Assembly (NCBI GenBank): GCA_944326585.1
Contig: CALVEN010000005.1
Location: 38,147 to 102,146, forward strand
Source: Candidatus Gastranaerophilales bacterium
Lineage (GTDB): Bacteria > Cyanobacteriota > Vampirovibrionia > Gastranaerophilales > Gastranaerophilaceae
DNA length: 64,000 nt
Reading direction: 5' to 3'
Of the stretch, positions 33,798 to 43,691 are shown piece by piece. Position numbers and translations under genes: made by a program. Numbering within the stretch: the first letter of the stretch is position 1; every line of letters begins with the position of its first letter. The notes beneath the pieces are model-generated. The model did not search any database, was not told the origin of the DNA, and saw nothing but the letters and a program-made list of their open reading frames with translations.

Positions 33798-35203
33798 TAA
33801 GCCTTGTGTGAATCTTTTTTATATTCATCAATAGCAAGAATTGTGCAAAGTATCAGACAAATTATACCGGACACAAGCCAGAAATAAATTGCGCCGTCCC
33901 AGTTTTGCTGACCGTTAGACCCGAGCTTATCAACAAGAAAACCCGTTCCTGTAGCGGACAAAAACGCACCTACATACCCGAAAGTTCCGGTAAATCCTGA
34001 TGCGGCGGAAGCAACTTTTTTGGAGCTGCTTTCAACAGCACAAAGTCCGCCTATCATCATCTGCGGCCCGTAAGTAAATGCCCCCAAAAGCCCGATAATT
34101 ACATAATTCAACGAATTAATCGTGTTGAATTTCAAAGCAATTATCGCAAAAATAACACCGACGAGATAAATCAAATTCACGGGCGCTCTTTTGCCTTTGA
34201 ACAATTTATCGGAAATCAACCCCGCGCAAACAGTTCCGCAAATTCCGACAAGAGGCAGCGACGCAATCATATTTGTTGCCTGATCAAGACCGATATTTTT
34301 AGCATTTTTCAAATACATAATCATCCAGTCCTCAGCACCAAATCTGATTATATAAACAAACACATAAGCAATTGCCAGAAGCCAGATTGTTTTATTACAC
34401 AAAACATATTTTTTGAAAATTTGGACATAAGTCATACTGTCTTCGGCATTTTTTTCATCGGAAGATTTAACTTTTACCGGCTCATTTCTGTATTCTTCAA
34501 CATCCGGCAAACCGAGGGATTGCGGTCTGTCGCGTAATCTTTCATACAGCCATAAGGCAGTTATAACAGCCAGAGTTCCCGGCACCAAAAAGGCCGCACG
34601 CCAACCGAAATGTGCCGCGATATGACCTGCTATTATAAAGCTCAAAAAAGTTCCGGTCTGGTGCGAGCATGACCACAATGACCATTTTGTTCCGCGCTCG
34701 GAATTTGAATACCAGTAGGTTAAACTTTTAGCAACAGCCGGAAAACCTGCAGATTGAAACCAACCGCTTACACCCCACAAAAATGCCAAAACCCATAATA
34801 AAACCATTGCCGTCATTTTAGTGCTTAAGCCCAAAAGTTCAACGGCATTTGGCGCCAGTGCAAACAAAATATTTGCAATTGCAGTCATTAATAACGCCGT
34901 CGGGAAAAATTTTCTGACGTCGGATCCGTCAGCAAGAACTCCGTTAACAAATTTACCGATACCGTATGTCAAATAAAGCGAACTTCCCAAAAGCCCGAGC
35001 TCAGTCGCCGAATACCCGAATTCATCCATAATACCCGGCAACGCTACCGCGATATTTTTCTTACACAAGTAAAATACCGTATATCCGATAAAACATGCAT
35101 AAAAAATCCTCAACCGCCAATGCGAATACATCGACTTTACTTTCGCCTCATCCCCAATAACCGGTATTGCGGAAGGTTCTTTAAAAAATTCTTTCAATCC
35201 CAT
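33797..35203 (-). CDS. MFS organophosphate:phosphate antiporter (UhpT/GlpT-like)
   Basis: 468 residues with about 12 membrane helices. The N-terminal IGYTVFYLCKKNIAVALPGI is the signature of the OPA family (GlpT, UhpT, UhpC, PgtP), which exchange sugar phosphates or glycerol 3-phosphate for phosphate. WSLWSCSHQTGTF and the loop GKFVNGVLADGSDVRKF support it. Which phosphate ester is carried cannot be told; UhpC-type receptors look similar. It follows the exonuclease gene by one nt. It ends at a terminator. Confidence 0.88.
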   Translation of the reverse strand: MGLKEFFKEPSAIPVIGDEAKVKSMYSHWRLRIFYACFIGYTVFYLCKKNIAVALPGIMDEFGYSATELGLLGSSLYLTYGIGKFVNGVLADGSDVRKFFPTALLMTAIANILFALAPNAVELLGLSTKMTAMVLLWVLAFLWGVSGWFQSAGFPAVAKSLTYWYSNSERGTKWSLWSCSHQTGTFLSFIIAGHIAAHFGWRAAFLVPGTLAVITALWLYERLRDRPQSLGLPDVEEYRNEPVKVKSSDEKNAEDSMTYVQIFKKYVLCNKTIWLLAIAYVFVYIIRFGAEDWMIMYLKNAKNIGLDQATNMIASLPLVGICGTVCAGLISDKLFKGKRAPVNLIYLVGVIFAIIALKFNTINSLNYVIIGLLGAFTYGPQMMIGGLCAVESSSKKVASAASGFTGTFGYVGAFLSATGTGFLVDKLGSNGQQNWDGAIYFWLVSGIICLILCTILAIDEYKKDSHKA

Positions 35204-35204
35204 A

Positions 35205-36119
35205 CTACTTATTCCTTATTATTTGTATATTTCTGGTTTCCGTGAGTTCCTGACGTGCATTTTTGATAATCTCACGTTTTTCGTCGTCAATACTGTGACC
35301 GCAAACCAAACGATCTATAAACCCTGTATTTAATTTAACGGCTTTTTCAAATGCACCGAGTTCATCCAAAACCTCTTTGATTTCAGCCAAATCATACCCG
35401 AAAGACTGTTTTGAATTATATGTCAAAATATCGCCTGATTGCGACGTAATAGGTGTTCCGCCCTGTTCAAAATAAAGTTTGAACACGGATTTCAAATCCT
35501 GCAATTCAGATTGCAAAGTGTTAACAGCCTGCTGAATTCTCAAAAATCTTTCAAACAGATATTCAACATTATCAAGCTGTTTAACTTCCCAATCATATTT
35601 TTGCAGATATAATTTTTTCAATTTCGGATAAGCAAGCGCAAGCCCCATAGCATCCGCCATGGCTCTATGATGATTGTTAAGCTCCACATTAAATTTATTT
35701 GTCAAAGCCTCCAGCCCGTGTGATTCAAGCTCCGGATAAACCTCCTTGAACATCTGTTGGGTATCAATTCTCGGGTTGTCAAGAGCTTTTCCCGTGACTC
35801 TCAAACTTGCTTCATTCAAAAATGTATAATCAAAAATCGCATTATGAGCAACAATAGGATAATCTCCGATAAATTCAAGAATTTTCGGCATAACGTCATT
35901 TTCTGTAGGGGCATCTTCCACCATATCCTGAGTTATACCGTGAATTGCGATACTTGATTTTCTTATATGCTGTTTAGGGTTAATAAGAGTCTGAAATGTA
36001 TCTTTCACCTTGCCGTTTTCAAGTCTTATGCCGGCAAATTCAACCATCTTCTCCTTAGTATAGTCCAGGCCGGTAGTTTCAGTATCAAGGACTATTTCTA
36101 TTACTTTTTTCCTTACCAT
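35205..36119 (-). CDS. DEDDh 3'-5' exonuclease, DnaQ/RNase T family
   Basis: 304 residues. N-terminal exonuclease domain: LDTETTGLD (Asp12, Glu14), IHGITQDMVEDAP, VAHNAIFDYTFL (third Asp) and HHRAMADAMGLAL (His and fourth Asp), the DEDDh set of DNA polymerase III epsilon and related enzymes. The last 110 residues are helical, with a coiled coil, and not part of the standard domain. Given the separate C-terminal part, it may be a proofreading subunit or a repair nuclease; not certain. Weak ribosome binding site GGATAACAAA. Confidence 0.88.
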   Translation of the reverse strand: MVRKKVIEIVLDTETTGLDYTKEKMVEFAGIRLENGKVKDTFQTLINPKQHIRKSSIAIHGITQDMVEDAPTENDVMPKILEFIGDYPIVAHNAIFDYTFLNEASLRVTGKALDNPRIDTQQMFKEVYPELESHGLEALTNKFNVELNNHHRAMADAMGLALAYPKLKKLYLQKYDWEVKQLDNVEYLFERFLRIQQAVNTLQSELQDLKSVFKLYFEQGGTPITSQSGDILTYNSKQSFGYDLAEIKEVLDELGAFEKAVKLNTGFIDRLVCGHSIDDEKREIIKNARQELTETRNIQIIRNK

Positions 36120-36206
36120 TTTGTTATCCTATTGCAATCTATTAAGATAATAGCACAAAAAAAAAATCTGTGATAGAATAACGGATATAAAAAGAAAGGG
36201 AAAGTC

Positions 36207-36530
36207 ATGTCAAACGCAATAGAAATCAATGATTCATCATTTGAACAGGAAGTTTTGAATTCTGAAAAACCTGTAGTAGTAGACTTTTGGGCGCCATGGT
36301 GCGGACCTTGCAGAAAGCTCGGACCGATTTTGGACGAAGTTTCACAGGAATTAGGCGACAGAGTAAAAGTTGTAAAAGTTAACACTGACGAAAACTTAAA
36401 AACCGCTCAGGATTATTCAATCAGCGGATTGCCGAGTTTGTTGGTATTCAAAGGCGGCAAAGCAGTTGAAAGACTTGTCGGTCTTATGCCTAAATCAACA
36501 ATTCTTTCAAATGTTGAAAAACATTTATAA
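36207..36530 (+). CDS. trxA: thioredoxin
   Basis: 107 residues, classical thioredoxin: FWAPWCGPCRKLGPIL with the redox Cys32 and Cys35, the cis-Pro in SGLPSLLVFKGGK and the final helix. Cytoplasmic disulphide reductase. AAAGAAAGGGAAAGTC before ATG. Single-gene unit ended by a terminator. Confidence 0.96.
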   Translation: MSNAIEINDSSFEQEVLNSEKPVVVDFWAPWCGPCRKLGPILDEVSQELGDRVKVVKVNTDENLKTAQDYSISGLPSLLVFKGGKAVERLVGLMPKSTILSNVEKHL

Positions 36531-36550
36531 TAAATTTTAAAAATTAAATA

Positions 36551-36580
36551 AAAAAGAGCCGTAAAATACGGCTCTTTTTT
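36551..36580 (+). terminator. terminator after trxA
   Basis: AAAAAGAGCCGTA-AAA-TACGGCTCTTTTTT. Confidence 0.92.
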
Positions 36581-36662
36581 GTTACATAACGTAACAAAAA
36601 ACACAATTTTCTTAAAGTTTACGGGCCATAATACCGACAAATAATACAAAGGAAAGGTACAC

Positions 36663-39600
36663 ATGGTTCTTAGAATCACAGATTTAAGAAAACAATACGG
36701 TCTTGATCCGACGTTTGAAACTGAGGAAGAAGCTCTGGCATACCAAGAAGAACGTCAGGCATCTTACGAAGAACGTGTTGCTGCAAAAGTACAAGAACTT
36801 AAAGATTTGTACGAATCCGACAAGGAAAAATATTCCAAATTCCAAAATTTTGAAGAAGAAGACTGGGTTAGTTACGCAAAAATTTGTCTTAAAACCAATA
36901 CTGCAATTGTCACAAGATCATCATTTCAAGGACTTCCGTCCGTAGATAATAATCCTGAAATTGCCAAATGGGCAGGATTTTCTTATGTTGAAATATTACA
37001 GATGGAATCCGATGGTGTACTTATTCCTAAAAAAGTGCTTGCATGGGCTCATTCTATGCAAGATAGTGATGTGACAGCTTATGAAATCAATGATGATCCA
37101 AATGCAGCAGCAGAAATCGAAGAAACAGGTACCAATTCCGAAAACTCAGAGTTTAAAGAACTTCAAAAGAAAACACAAACTCTGAGCAACAAGTCTGAAA
37201 CAAATCAGGCACAAATCAACCAGAATTTTGAAGCGTTCAAAGAACTTGCAGAAAAAGCAGAACAAATCAAACAAGAACAAGAAACCACAAAAAAAGATTC
37301 TCTCAAACAGATTGAAGAATTGACAAAAGAATGGGAAGAAATTTCAGCAAAGATTAAAAAGGGCGACAAATTAACAGAAGCTGAACAAAAGCGTTACAAA
37401 GAATTAGGTTCAATGCTTAACGGAAAAGACGGAGAGCTTGTAACTGATATTCAAGCATCAAGCGATGATTTACAGGCATTGATAGATTCAATGGACGGAC
37501 TGAATGATGAAATTACAACAAACATAGACCTTGGTGATGACACTGTTGAAGCTGCAAAACAACTTTCACGCTATGAAAAAGGTTACACAAGAAAAACAAA
37601 CGCCAAAAACGAAATTATAGACGTGACAACCGGTGATATAAGAAATGCATTACAAGGCAGCGAAGGTAAAGACATTGCACAAGATGCACTTAAAATCGGT
37701 ACAAACCTGATTGAATTTTCTAACACTTTAAGCACTCAATTAATGATGAACCAATACGCATCATTATATGATTTTGCAGAAATATTCACACAAACTTCAA
37801 CAGAAACAATTTCCAATACAAAAGAAGTTCTGGGCGATGATTTTAATAAAACAACAGAAGAACTCAACGAACAAATCGACGCTTTACCTGATATGACAAA
37901 TGCCGAAAAAGATAAGGCAAATCTTGACGAAAAAGGCGTCGGCATAATCGGACAGGCAATATACTTTACAGGCAAGAGCCAGGGCGAAACTTTAAAATCA
38001 CTTGTTTCAATGCTTGCACTCGTACTTATTCAAAGACAAGCAGAAAAAGAAACAGAAAAAAGCCAGAATTTGACGGATATCGTTGTTGAAAAAATGACTT
38101 CTAAAAAAGAAGAAGCCGACAAATTAACAGAAAAGAAAGAAAAAGCCGAAGAGAAAAAAGAACAAAGCGAAAACGCATTAGAAAATATTGAAAACGGCGA
38201 GACTGCAAAAGCAGAAGAAGCTCAAAAAGCAGCACAAGAAACAGAAGAAGAAGAATTTACGGAAGAAGATCAACAAAAACTTGATAAATTAAACAGCGAG
38301 TTAGAAAGAACCGGTAACTTCGGTCAACAAAGACTTTATCAATCATTGTCAAGAGTTGATTCTCTTGAACAAACAATGAAAGCCAAAAAACTTGACGGTG
38401 CAAATGCCGTTGACTATGGTCAGGTAACACAAGAAGTCGGAAACAGCTTGATCGGTCAAATGTCACCGTCATTTATCCTGAAAGCATTCTTCTATTTAAT
38501 CGGTGCCGCTGCAGTTACAGCAGGTAAAGCAGCTGAAGGCATCGGTAATGAAAATAACGAATTATTTGAAGAAACAAACAATTCTACCGCTTCAGGTAAA
38601 GCTTCAATAGGTTCAAACCAGCTTTCAATTCAAGAAACAACAGCAGTTGAGGCAATTAACCTTGTATCAACATCTCAAGGTGAAAACAATTCCGCACAAG
38701 CTGAAACAACCGATGATACAAATGCGGCTGAACAAACTGCGGCTTCTGCTGAAGAAACAGCTTCAACGGAAACAACCGAAACAACTGATGATGCAACTGA
38801 AACAGCAGTTTCTGAAAATGAAGCTATTGCACAAGATACTATGGAGATAGCCGATAATTCAAATATAACATCAACTTCAACTCAAAAAGATACGGAAAAA
38901 TTGGCATCAGATGCCCAAGACACTACATCTGATAACGAAACACAAATTAATTCAACAGATAACAAAAACAATAACGGAACATCTGAAAGTAATAAATCAA
39001 CAGGCGGTTCTAAATCCAAATCAGAAGAAGCGGAAGATATGTCGCCCGAACAAGCAACTGCTGAAGGCAAAGCACAGGCAAAAGAAGCCGATAAAGGAGA
39101 TGCCCAGATGAAATCTGCCAGCAGTGAAGCTAAAGATGCACAAAAAGAATCTAAAAGTGTTAATAAAGACAGCGAAAAAACAGAAAAACAACTTGATCAG
39201 GAAATGAAAAACATTAACACGTTGAATGAAAAAGACACAAAAGATATAGAAAAATTAGCTAAAGATTCAGAAAAAGCACAACAGGAACAAATAGCTCTTG
39301 CTGCAGAATTTGAAGTATTAAATGCACAAAATGAAGAAATTATTGCTAACCAGCAGTCAAAACAAAATCAAGCACCCGCACCTGCTCCGGCACCGTCAAA
39401 TGCCGGACAACAAGGCGGTCTTTTAAGCTCTCCTCAAATGGTTTCAAGCACTGACGATGGTGCCCAAGCTACACTTGATGCAAATAACTCAAGAATACAA
39501 GGTATTGCATCAAGATTTACAACATTAGGTGCAAGAATTACTAATAACCGTACAAAAATAACTCAAAAATCAAGCTCAATAAACCAGCGTACAAGAAAAT

Positions 39601-41855
39601 TTGAAAAACTTGCAGAGCAAAAAGTAAAAATTCAAAAAGCCGCCCAGAAAAAAGAACAAGAAAAACAAAGACGTATGGAAGTTTTGACAGCAACAATAAA
39701 CGTTGTCAATACAGTATTTTCCATTGTGTCATCCGTAGGTACAATAATCGGTATCGTCGGTAAAACATTATTAACTACCGGTACACCTATGGTAACATCC
39801 GGTCAAGCTATGATTATAGCCGGTACAGGTTTACTTGTTTTCCCGACAACACCTGTCGGTTTAGCCATGATAGCTTCAGGTACAGCTCTTGTAGTTTCAG
39901 GTACTGCTTTAGTTACTTCAGGTACAGCTCTTGAAGTAACAGGCGAAACTCTTAATACCGTTGGTATGGCAGGTACTGCAGCTTGCGGTGTTGCAAAAGC
40001 GGGTGTAATGGCTGCAAACGGTGATATTAAAGGTGCATTAGTATCATTAGGTACAACAATAATATCAATCTCAACATCTTTCATACCTGGTGTCGGCGCA
40101 GGAGCGCAAGCAGGCATGAGTACAGCACAAGCAGCCTTACAAATCACATCCGCATCTGCAAATATAGTAAGTTCAACAGCAAACATGGCAGCATCTGCCC
40201 AAACTCTTGCCGGCAAAGAACAAAGCGCATGGTTAAATACGGTTTCTCAGGTTGCAGGTCTTGTGTCAACAGCCACAAGTGTTGCAGGAGGTTTTGCAGG
40301 AGGCAAAGATGCAGCCGGTAACAATACTGCTTCAGCATATCAACAAGCAGGCAAATTCGGAAAAGCCATGATGATTACTCAGGCAGCAGGTACCGCATTA
40401 AGTATTACCGCTCAAGGCAGCACCCTTATCAAACAAGCATTAGGTGAAGAAGCAGGTGATTTTGAAAACATCTTGAATACTGTAGGTTTCTCATTAACAA
40501 CAGCAGCTTCTTTAGCGCAAATTGGTATAAAAATTTCCGGTGCAGCCAAAAAAGGTAAAGAAAACACTGAGAATACAGGCGCGGAATCAACTGATGAAAA
40601 CACTGATAAAACCGGTGTTGAATCAACTGATAAAAATGAAAAAGTCGCAGATGATAAAGCAGCTAAAAAAGACGACAGCGTTGATGACGCATCAAATACT
40701 AATAATGAAGGCAATACAACCGCAGTAACTGAAACCGTTGAAAACACTGTTGAAGTTAAGGAACAACAGGATATGGTTCAAGCTGCGGAAGAAGCTGCAG
40801 ACTCTGCAGAAATTACTGAAGCAGAAGTTCCGGAGGAAACTGCTGAAGAAATTCAAACTGCTAATGTTGACAATGAAACAGCCGAAACCTCAACTACAGA
40901 CGAGCCTGATAATAAATTTAAACTTACTAAGAATCAGGAAAGAATAGTAAGAAAATTTGTTGCTAAAAGCGAAGGACTGAAAATTGGAAAAGCCCAGGTT
41001 GTAGGTGACAGCACATTTGAAATCACCCAAGACGGAAAATATTTAGTAAACGGCGAAAACGTCGGTCTCGGTGAATTCATGGTAGAGATTAAAGGCGAAA
41101 AAGGAACCCCTATTCCGGGACTTGAACAATTAAAAAATGACGGACAAAAGGCTCCTGCAGGCAATGACAACTTAGCATCCAAAACGATAGATGAATCTGC
41201 ATCTGACGGCGAACCTACACCTGAACAAGAAGCTGATTCGGCAAATACAGATGAAATAAGCTCTGACAACACAAGCTCAGTTACAGACAACAGTGTTGTT
41301 GAAAACGATCAGGATAAACAGACTGAAATGCTGCAAGAGGCACAAGAAGCTGCAGATGCTGCAGAAACTCCGGAAACAGCAATTGATGAGGGAACCGCTG
41401 AAGAAATTCAAACTGCAGACAATTCGGAAGCTGCAGAAACCGAGCTTACACCTGAAGAACAAGAAATAGCTGATTTAGCAGAAAAAGAAAATCTTGAAGT
41501 CGGTAAACAAAAACGAATTGCAGGTGAAAAATTTGAAATTACCGAAGACGGAAAATACTTAGTAAACGGCGAAGAAGTATCTGCGGAAGATTTCTCAAAA
41601 AGCATTGGAGAAGCAAACACTAAAGCAGAAGCAAGACGAGAAAAAATGGATACGGCAATGGATATTACAGGTGCTGTAATAGAAGCAGGCAGCCAGGGCT
41701 TACAAGCTTATGCCGCAATCCAAAACTTAATGGCTTCACCTGAACAGGAAGACCAAAGATACGTACTTCATTTATCTAATATGAAAAAAGGCAAATCTTT
41801 AATAAGAAAAATCAAAAAACGCAGAGCCGCTTTATACGGGTATTCATTAAGATAA
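36663..41855 (+). CDS. 1730-residue multi-region ORFan with a glycine/threonine hydrophobic belt
   Basis: Not recognised. Layout: about 1-150, soluble alpha/beta start (MVLRITDLRKQYGLD); 150-640, coiled coil; 660-960, low-complexity E/T/S/N-rich acidic region; 960-1005, Gln- and Lys-rich coils; 1006-1146, hydrophobic with a run of near-identical 7-8-residue units around 'SGTAL' (AMIASGTALVVSGTALVTSG), then long Ala/Gly/Ser helices to about 1320; 1320-1730, acidic region with two copies of a module (KFEITEDGKYLVNGE core, near 1435-1475 and 1607-1645), each preceded by an acidic AEEIQTA tail. No signal peptide. The belt could insert into membranes as in pore-forming or phage tape-measure-like proteins, which is speculation. 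Ribosome binding site GGAAAGG; own terminator. Confidence 0.8.
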   Translation: MVLRITDLRKQYGLDPTFETEEEALAYQEERQASYEERVAAKVQELKDLYESDKEKYSKFQNFEEEDWVSYAKICLKTNTAIVTRSSFQGLPSVDNNPEIAKWAGFSYVEILQMESDGVLIPKKVLAWAHSMQDSDVTAYEINDDPNAAAEIEETGTNSENSEFKELQKKTQTLSNKSETNQAQINQNFEAFKELAEKAEQIKQEQETTKKDSLKQIEELTKEWEEISAKIKKGDKLTEAEQKRYKELGSMLNGKDGELVTDIQASSDDLQALIDSMDGLNDEITTNIDLGDDTVEAAKQLSRYEKGYTRKTNAKNEIIDVTTGDIRNALQGSEGKDIAQDALKIGTNLIEFSNTLSTQLMMNQYASLYDFAEIFTQTSTETISNTKEVLGDDFNKTTEELNEQIDALPDMTNAEKDKANLDEKGVGIIGQAIYFTGKSQGETLKSLVSMLALVLIQRQAEKETEKSQNLTDIVVEKMTSKKEEADKLTEKKEKAEEKKEQSENALENIENGETAKAEEAQKAAQETEEEEFTEEDQQKLDKLNSELERTGNFGQQRLYQSLSRVDSLEQTMKAKKLDGANAVDYGQVTQEVGNSLIGQMSPSFILKAFFYLIGAAAVTAGKAAEGIGNENNELFEETNNSTASGKASIGSNQLSIQETTAVEAINLVSTSQGENNSAQAETTDDTNAAEQTAASAEETASTETTETTDDATETAVSENEAIAQDTMEIADNSNITSTSTQKDTEKLASDAQDTTSDNETQINSTDNKNNNGTSESNKSTGGSKSKSEEAEDMSPEQATAEGKAQAKEADKGDAQMKSASSEAKDAQKESKSVNKDSEKTEKQLDQEMKNINTLNEKDTKDIEKLAKDSEKAQQEQIALAAEFEVLNAQNEEIIANQQSKQNQAPAPAPAPSNAGQQGGLLSSPQMVSSTDDGAQATLDANNSRIQGIASRFTTLGARITNNRTKITQKSSSINQRTRKFEKLAEQKVKIQKAAQKKEQEKQRRMEVLTATINVVNTVFSIVSSVGTIIGIVGKTLLTTGTPMVTSGQAMIIAGTGLLVFPTTPVGLAMIASGTALVVSGTALVTSGTALEVTGETLNTVGMAGTAACGVAKAGVMAANGDIKGALVSLGTTIISISTSFIPGVGAGAQAGMSTAQAALQITSASANIVSSTANMAASAQTLAGKEQSAWLNTVSQVAGLVSTATSVAGGFAGGKDAAGNNTASAYQQAGKFGKAMMITQAAGTALSITAQGSTLIKQALGEEAGDFENILNTVGFSLTTAASLAQIGIKISGAAKKGKENTENTGAESTDENTDKTGVESTDKNEKVADDKAAKKDDSVDDASNTNNEGNTTAVTETVENTVEVKEQQDMVQAAEEAADSAEITEAEVPEETAEEIQTANVDNETAETSTTDEPDNKFKLTKNQERIVRKFVAKSEGLKIGKAQVVGDSTFEITQDGKYLVNGENVGLGEFMVEIKGEKGTPIPGLEQLKNDGQKAPAGNDNLASKTIDESASDGEPTPEQEADSANTDEISSDNTSSVTDNSVVENDQDKQTEMLQEAQEAADAAETPETAIDEGTAEEIQTADNSEAAETELTPEEQEIADLAEKENLEVGKQKRIAGEKFEITEDGKYLVNGEEVSAEDFSKSIGEANTKAEARREKMDTAMDITGAVIEAGSQGLQAYAAIQNLMASPEQEDQRYVLHLSNMKKGKSLIRKIKKRRAALYGYSLR

Positions 41856-41884
41856 AAAAAAACGGGCTGTAGCCCGTTTTTTTT
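41855..41884 (+). terminator. bidirectional terminator
   Basis: AAAAAACGGGCT-GT-AGCCCGTTTTTT between the giant ORFan and the convergent pentapeptide-repeat gene; the T-run overlaps the latter's stop. Confidence 0.92.
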
Positions 41885-42413
41885 AATAATCACTTATTTG
41901 AACATCGTCATCATCTTTTAAAGATGACAGGTCATCATGACTTGTCACGTCAAAATCTTCCGGCAGCAATTCATCATCCGGCCAAACAGTATCAGAATCA
42001 TACCTTGATGCATGCAAATTGTATGATGCCGTAAAATCCGAATTACTCAAATCGGATTCGGAAAATATACATCCTGCCAGATCACAATCCGTAAAATTGC
42101 AATATGTCATCTCAGCATAACTGCAATCCGCACCGGTCATTAAACTTTCCGTAAAATCACATTCCAAAACTCTTGCTCTTGTAAAATCAACAGATGTCAA
42201 ATCCGCATTTGAAAAATTCACAAAAGACAAACTGCAATCAGCAAACGAACTTGAATTCAAATCAACATCAGAAAAGTCAATCTCTCTTAAAACAATCCCT
42301 GAAAAATCTGTTTCACTCAGATCAACTTCTTCCTGATCAAGCTTCCACTCGTTAAATTTTTCCGGATTTCTTCTTAATAAATCAACCAATTCTTCTTTTG
42401 TATAATCTATCAT
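41883..42413 (-). CDS. pentapeptide-repeat protein
   Basis: 176 residues. Residues about 30-130 are tandem pentapeptide repeats (A/C/S)-(D/N/S)-(L/F)-x-x such as FSDVDLNSSSFADCSLSFVN, forming a quadrilateral right-handed beta-helix. A short helical N-terminal domain and an acidic tail (KDDDDVQISDY) flank it. Function of such proteins is usually unknown; some mimic DNA and shield gyrase. Last gene of the signalling operon, 10 nt after the response regulator. Confidence 0.88.
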   Translation of the reverse strand: MIDYTKEELVDLLRRNPEKFNEWKLDQEEVDLSETDFSGIVLREIDFSDVDLNSSSFADCSLSFVNFSNADLTSVDFTRARVLECDFTESLMTGADCSYAEMTYCNFTDCDLAGCIFSESDLSNSDFTASYNLHASRYDSDTVWPDDELLPEDFDVTSHDDLSSLKDDDDVQISDY

Positions 42414-42423
42414 TCTATTCTCC

Positions 42424-43041
42424 TTAATTTTCTATCAAATTCATTTGAATTGCCAATAAAACCGCCTGAGTTCTGTTTGTTACCTTTAGTTTCTTAAAGA
42501 TACTGTTCATATGACTTTTAACGGTCACTTCACTCAGAACCAATTTTTCAGCTATTTCTTTATTATTAGCCCCTTCGGCTGCCAGTTGAAGAACTTCTTT
42601 TTCCCTTGAGGTTAAAGTTTTCAACGGATTGTCAGATGAGGTAAAATGCGATTCTTTCCGGGGGAGTTCTCTATTCTGACGTCTGGTCCTTCTTAACACG
42701 GCTTCCATTCTTGCCAGAAGGTTTTGCAGTATAAATGGCTTTATTATATAATCATCGGCACCATATCTCAGTCCTTTGACCATTTTTTCTTCTTCATCTA
42801 CTGCTGTAATCATTATAACAGGAACATCTTTAGTTTCAACATTTTTTCTGATTTCTTTTAAAGTATCCCATCCGTTCATATTCGGCATCATAACATCAAG
42901 CAAAATAATATCAAATTTATTCTGCGACAACAGTTTCAGCGCCTGAATGCCGTCCGATGCGGTAAAAACATCATATCCGTAATACGGAAGCGCTTCTTTA
43001 AGATATTTAGGGTTGTCGTCAACCAGTAATACTGTTGTCAT
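42424..43041 (-). CDS. response regulator, REC plus LuxR-type HTH
   Basis: 205 residues. REC domain with LLVDDN (Asp8, Asp9), phosphoacceptor Asp49 in IILLDVMMPNMNG and YIIKPF; then a linker (RRQNRELPRKES) and a LuxR/NarL HTH, LTSREKEVLQLAAEGANNKE, with SEVTVKSHMNSIFKKL recognition helix. Transcription factor controlled by phosphorylation; the cognate kinase is not in the operon. Follows a second regulator by 8 nt. Confidence 0.93.
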   Translation of the reverse strand: MTTVLLVDDNPKYLKEALPYYGYDVFTASDGIQALKLLSQNKFDIILLDVMMPNMNGWDTLKEIRKNVETKDVPVIMITAVDEEEKMVKGLRYGADDYIIKPFILQNLLARMEAVLRRTRRQNRELPRKESHFTSSDNPLKTLTSREKEVLQLAAEGANNKEIAEKLVLSEVTVKSHMNSIFKKLKVTNRTQAVLLAIQMNLIEN

Positions 43042-43049
43042 ATAATCCT

Positions 43050-43691
43050 TTAAACAATTTTATTTTTAAGTGCTTTTAAAGCTGCCTGAAGCCTGTCATC
43101 GACTTCCAATTTTTGTAAAATATTTGCCACATGCGCTTTTGTAGTATTAATACTTATAACAAGCATTTGAGCGATTTCCATATTGCTGTAACCCTCTGTC
43201 ATAAGTTTAAGTATCTGAGCTTCGCGCGTTGTCAAATCATAATCTTTGCGGTTATTATCCGTATCAAAACTCGGAGAATTCGCGCTCGCTTTTAATACAA
43301 TATGCGCAACACTCGGATCAAACCATGCCGCACCGTCAGCCACGGATTGAACAACCTGAACAAGTCTTTGAGGGTTAATTTCTTTTGAACAATAAGCATT
43401 TGCGCCTGCCTTAAGACTGTTCAAAACCTCTTTTTCATCATTATGAGAAGTCAGCATAATAACTTTTACATCTTTATTAGATGCTTTAATTTGTTTAGTT
43501 GCATCAATCCCGTTCATTTTAGGTAAACCCAAATCCATAATGATTATATCAATATGGTTGTTGTTAAAAATATCAATGGCAGCTTCCGCAGAATCGGCTT
43601 CGAAAATCCTTTCGACATAATCTACACCTTCAAATGTCGTTTTTAAACCGAATCTGGTAAGTTCATGATCTTCTACAATAAGTATGTTCAT
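43050..43691 (-). CDS. response regulator, NarL/FixJ type
   Basis: 213 residues. REC domain (LIVEDHELTRFGL, phosphoacceptor Asp53 in IIIMDLGLPKMNG, MLTSHNDEKEV, then AYCSKEI with the conserved Lys) plus a LuxR-type HTH (LTTREAQILKLMTEGYSNME, INTTKAHVANILQKL). Different in sequence from its neighbour, so they are not recent duplicates. Start overlaps the TPR gene stop by 4 nt (ATGA). Confidence 0.93.
   Translation of the reverse strand: MNILIVEDHELTRFGLKTTFEGVDYVERIFEADSAEAAIDIFNNNHIDIIIMDLGLPKMNGIDATKQIKASNKDVKVIMLTSHNDEKEVLNSLKAGANAYCSKEINPQRLVQVVQSVADGAAWFDPSVAHIVLKASANSPSFDTDNNRKDYDLTTREAQILKLMTEGYSNMEIAQMLVISINTTKAHVANILQKLEVDDRLQAALKALKNKIV

Noticed and set aside
40412..40747. Minus-strand frames within the 1730-residue gene
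   Set aside because: Ser/Val/Pro-rich shadow translations of a repetitive coding region.
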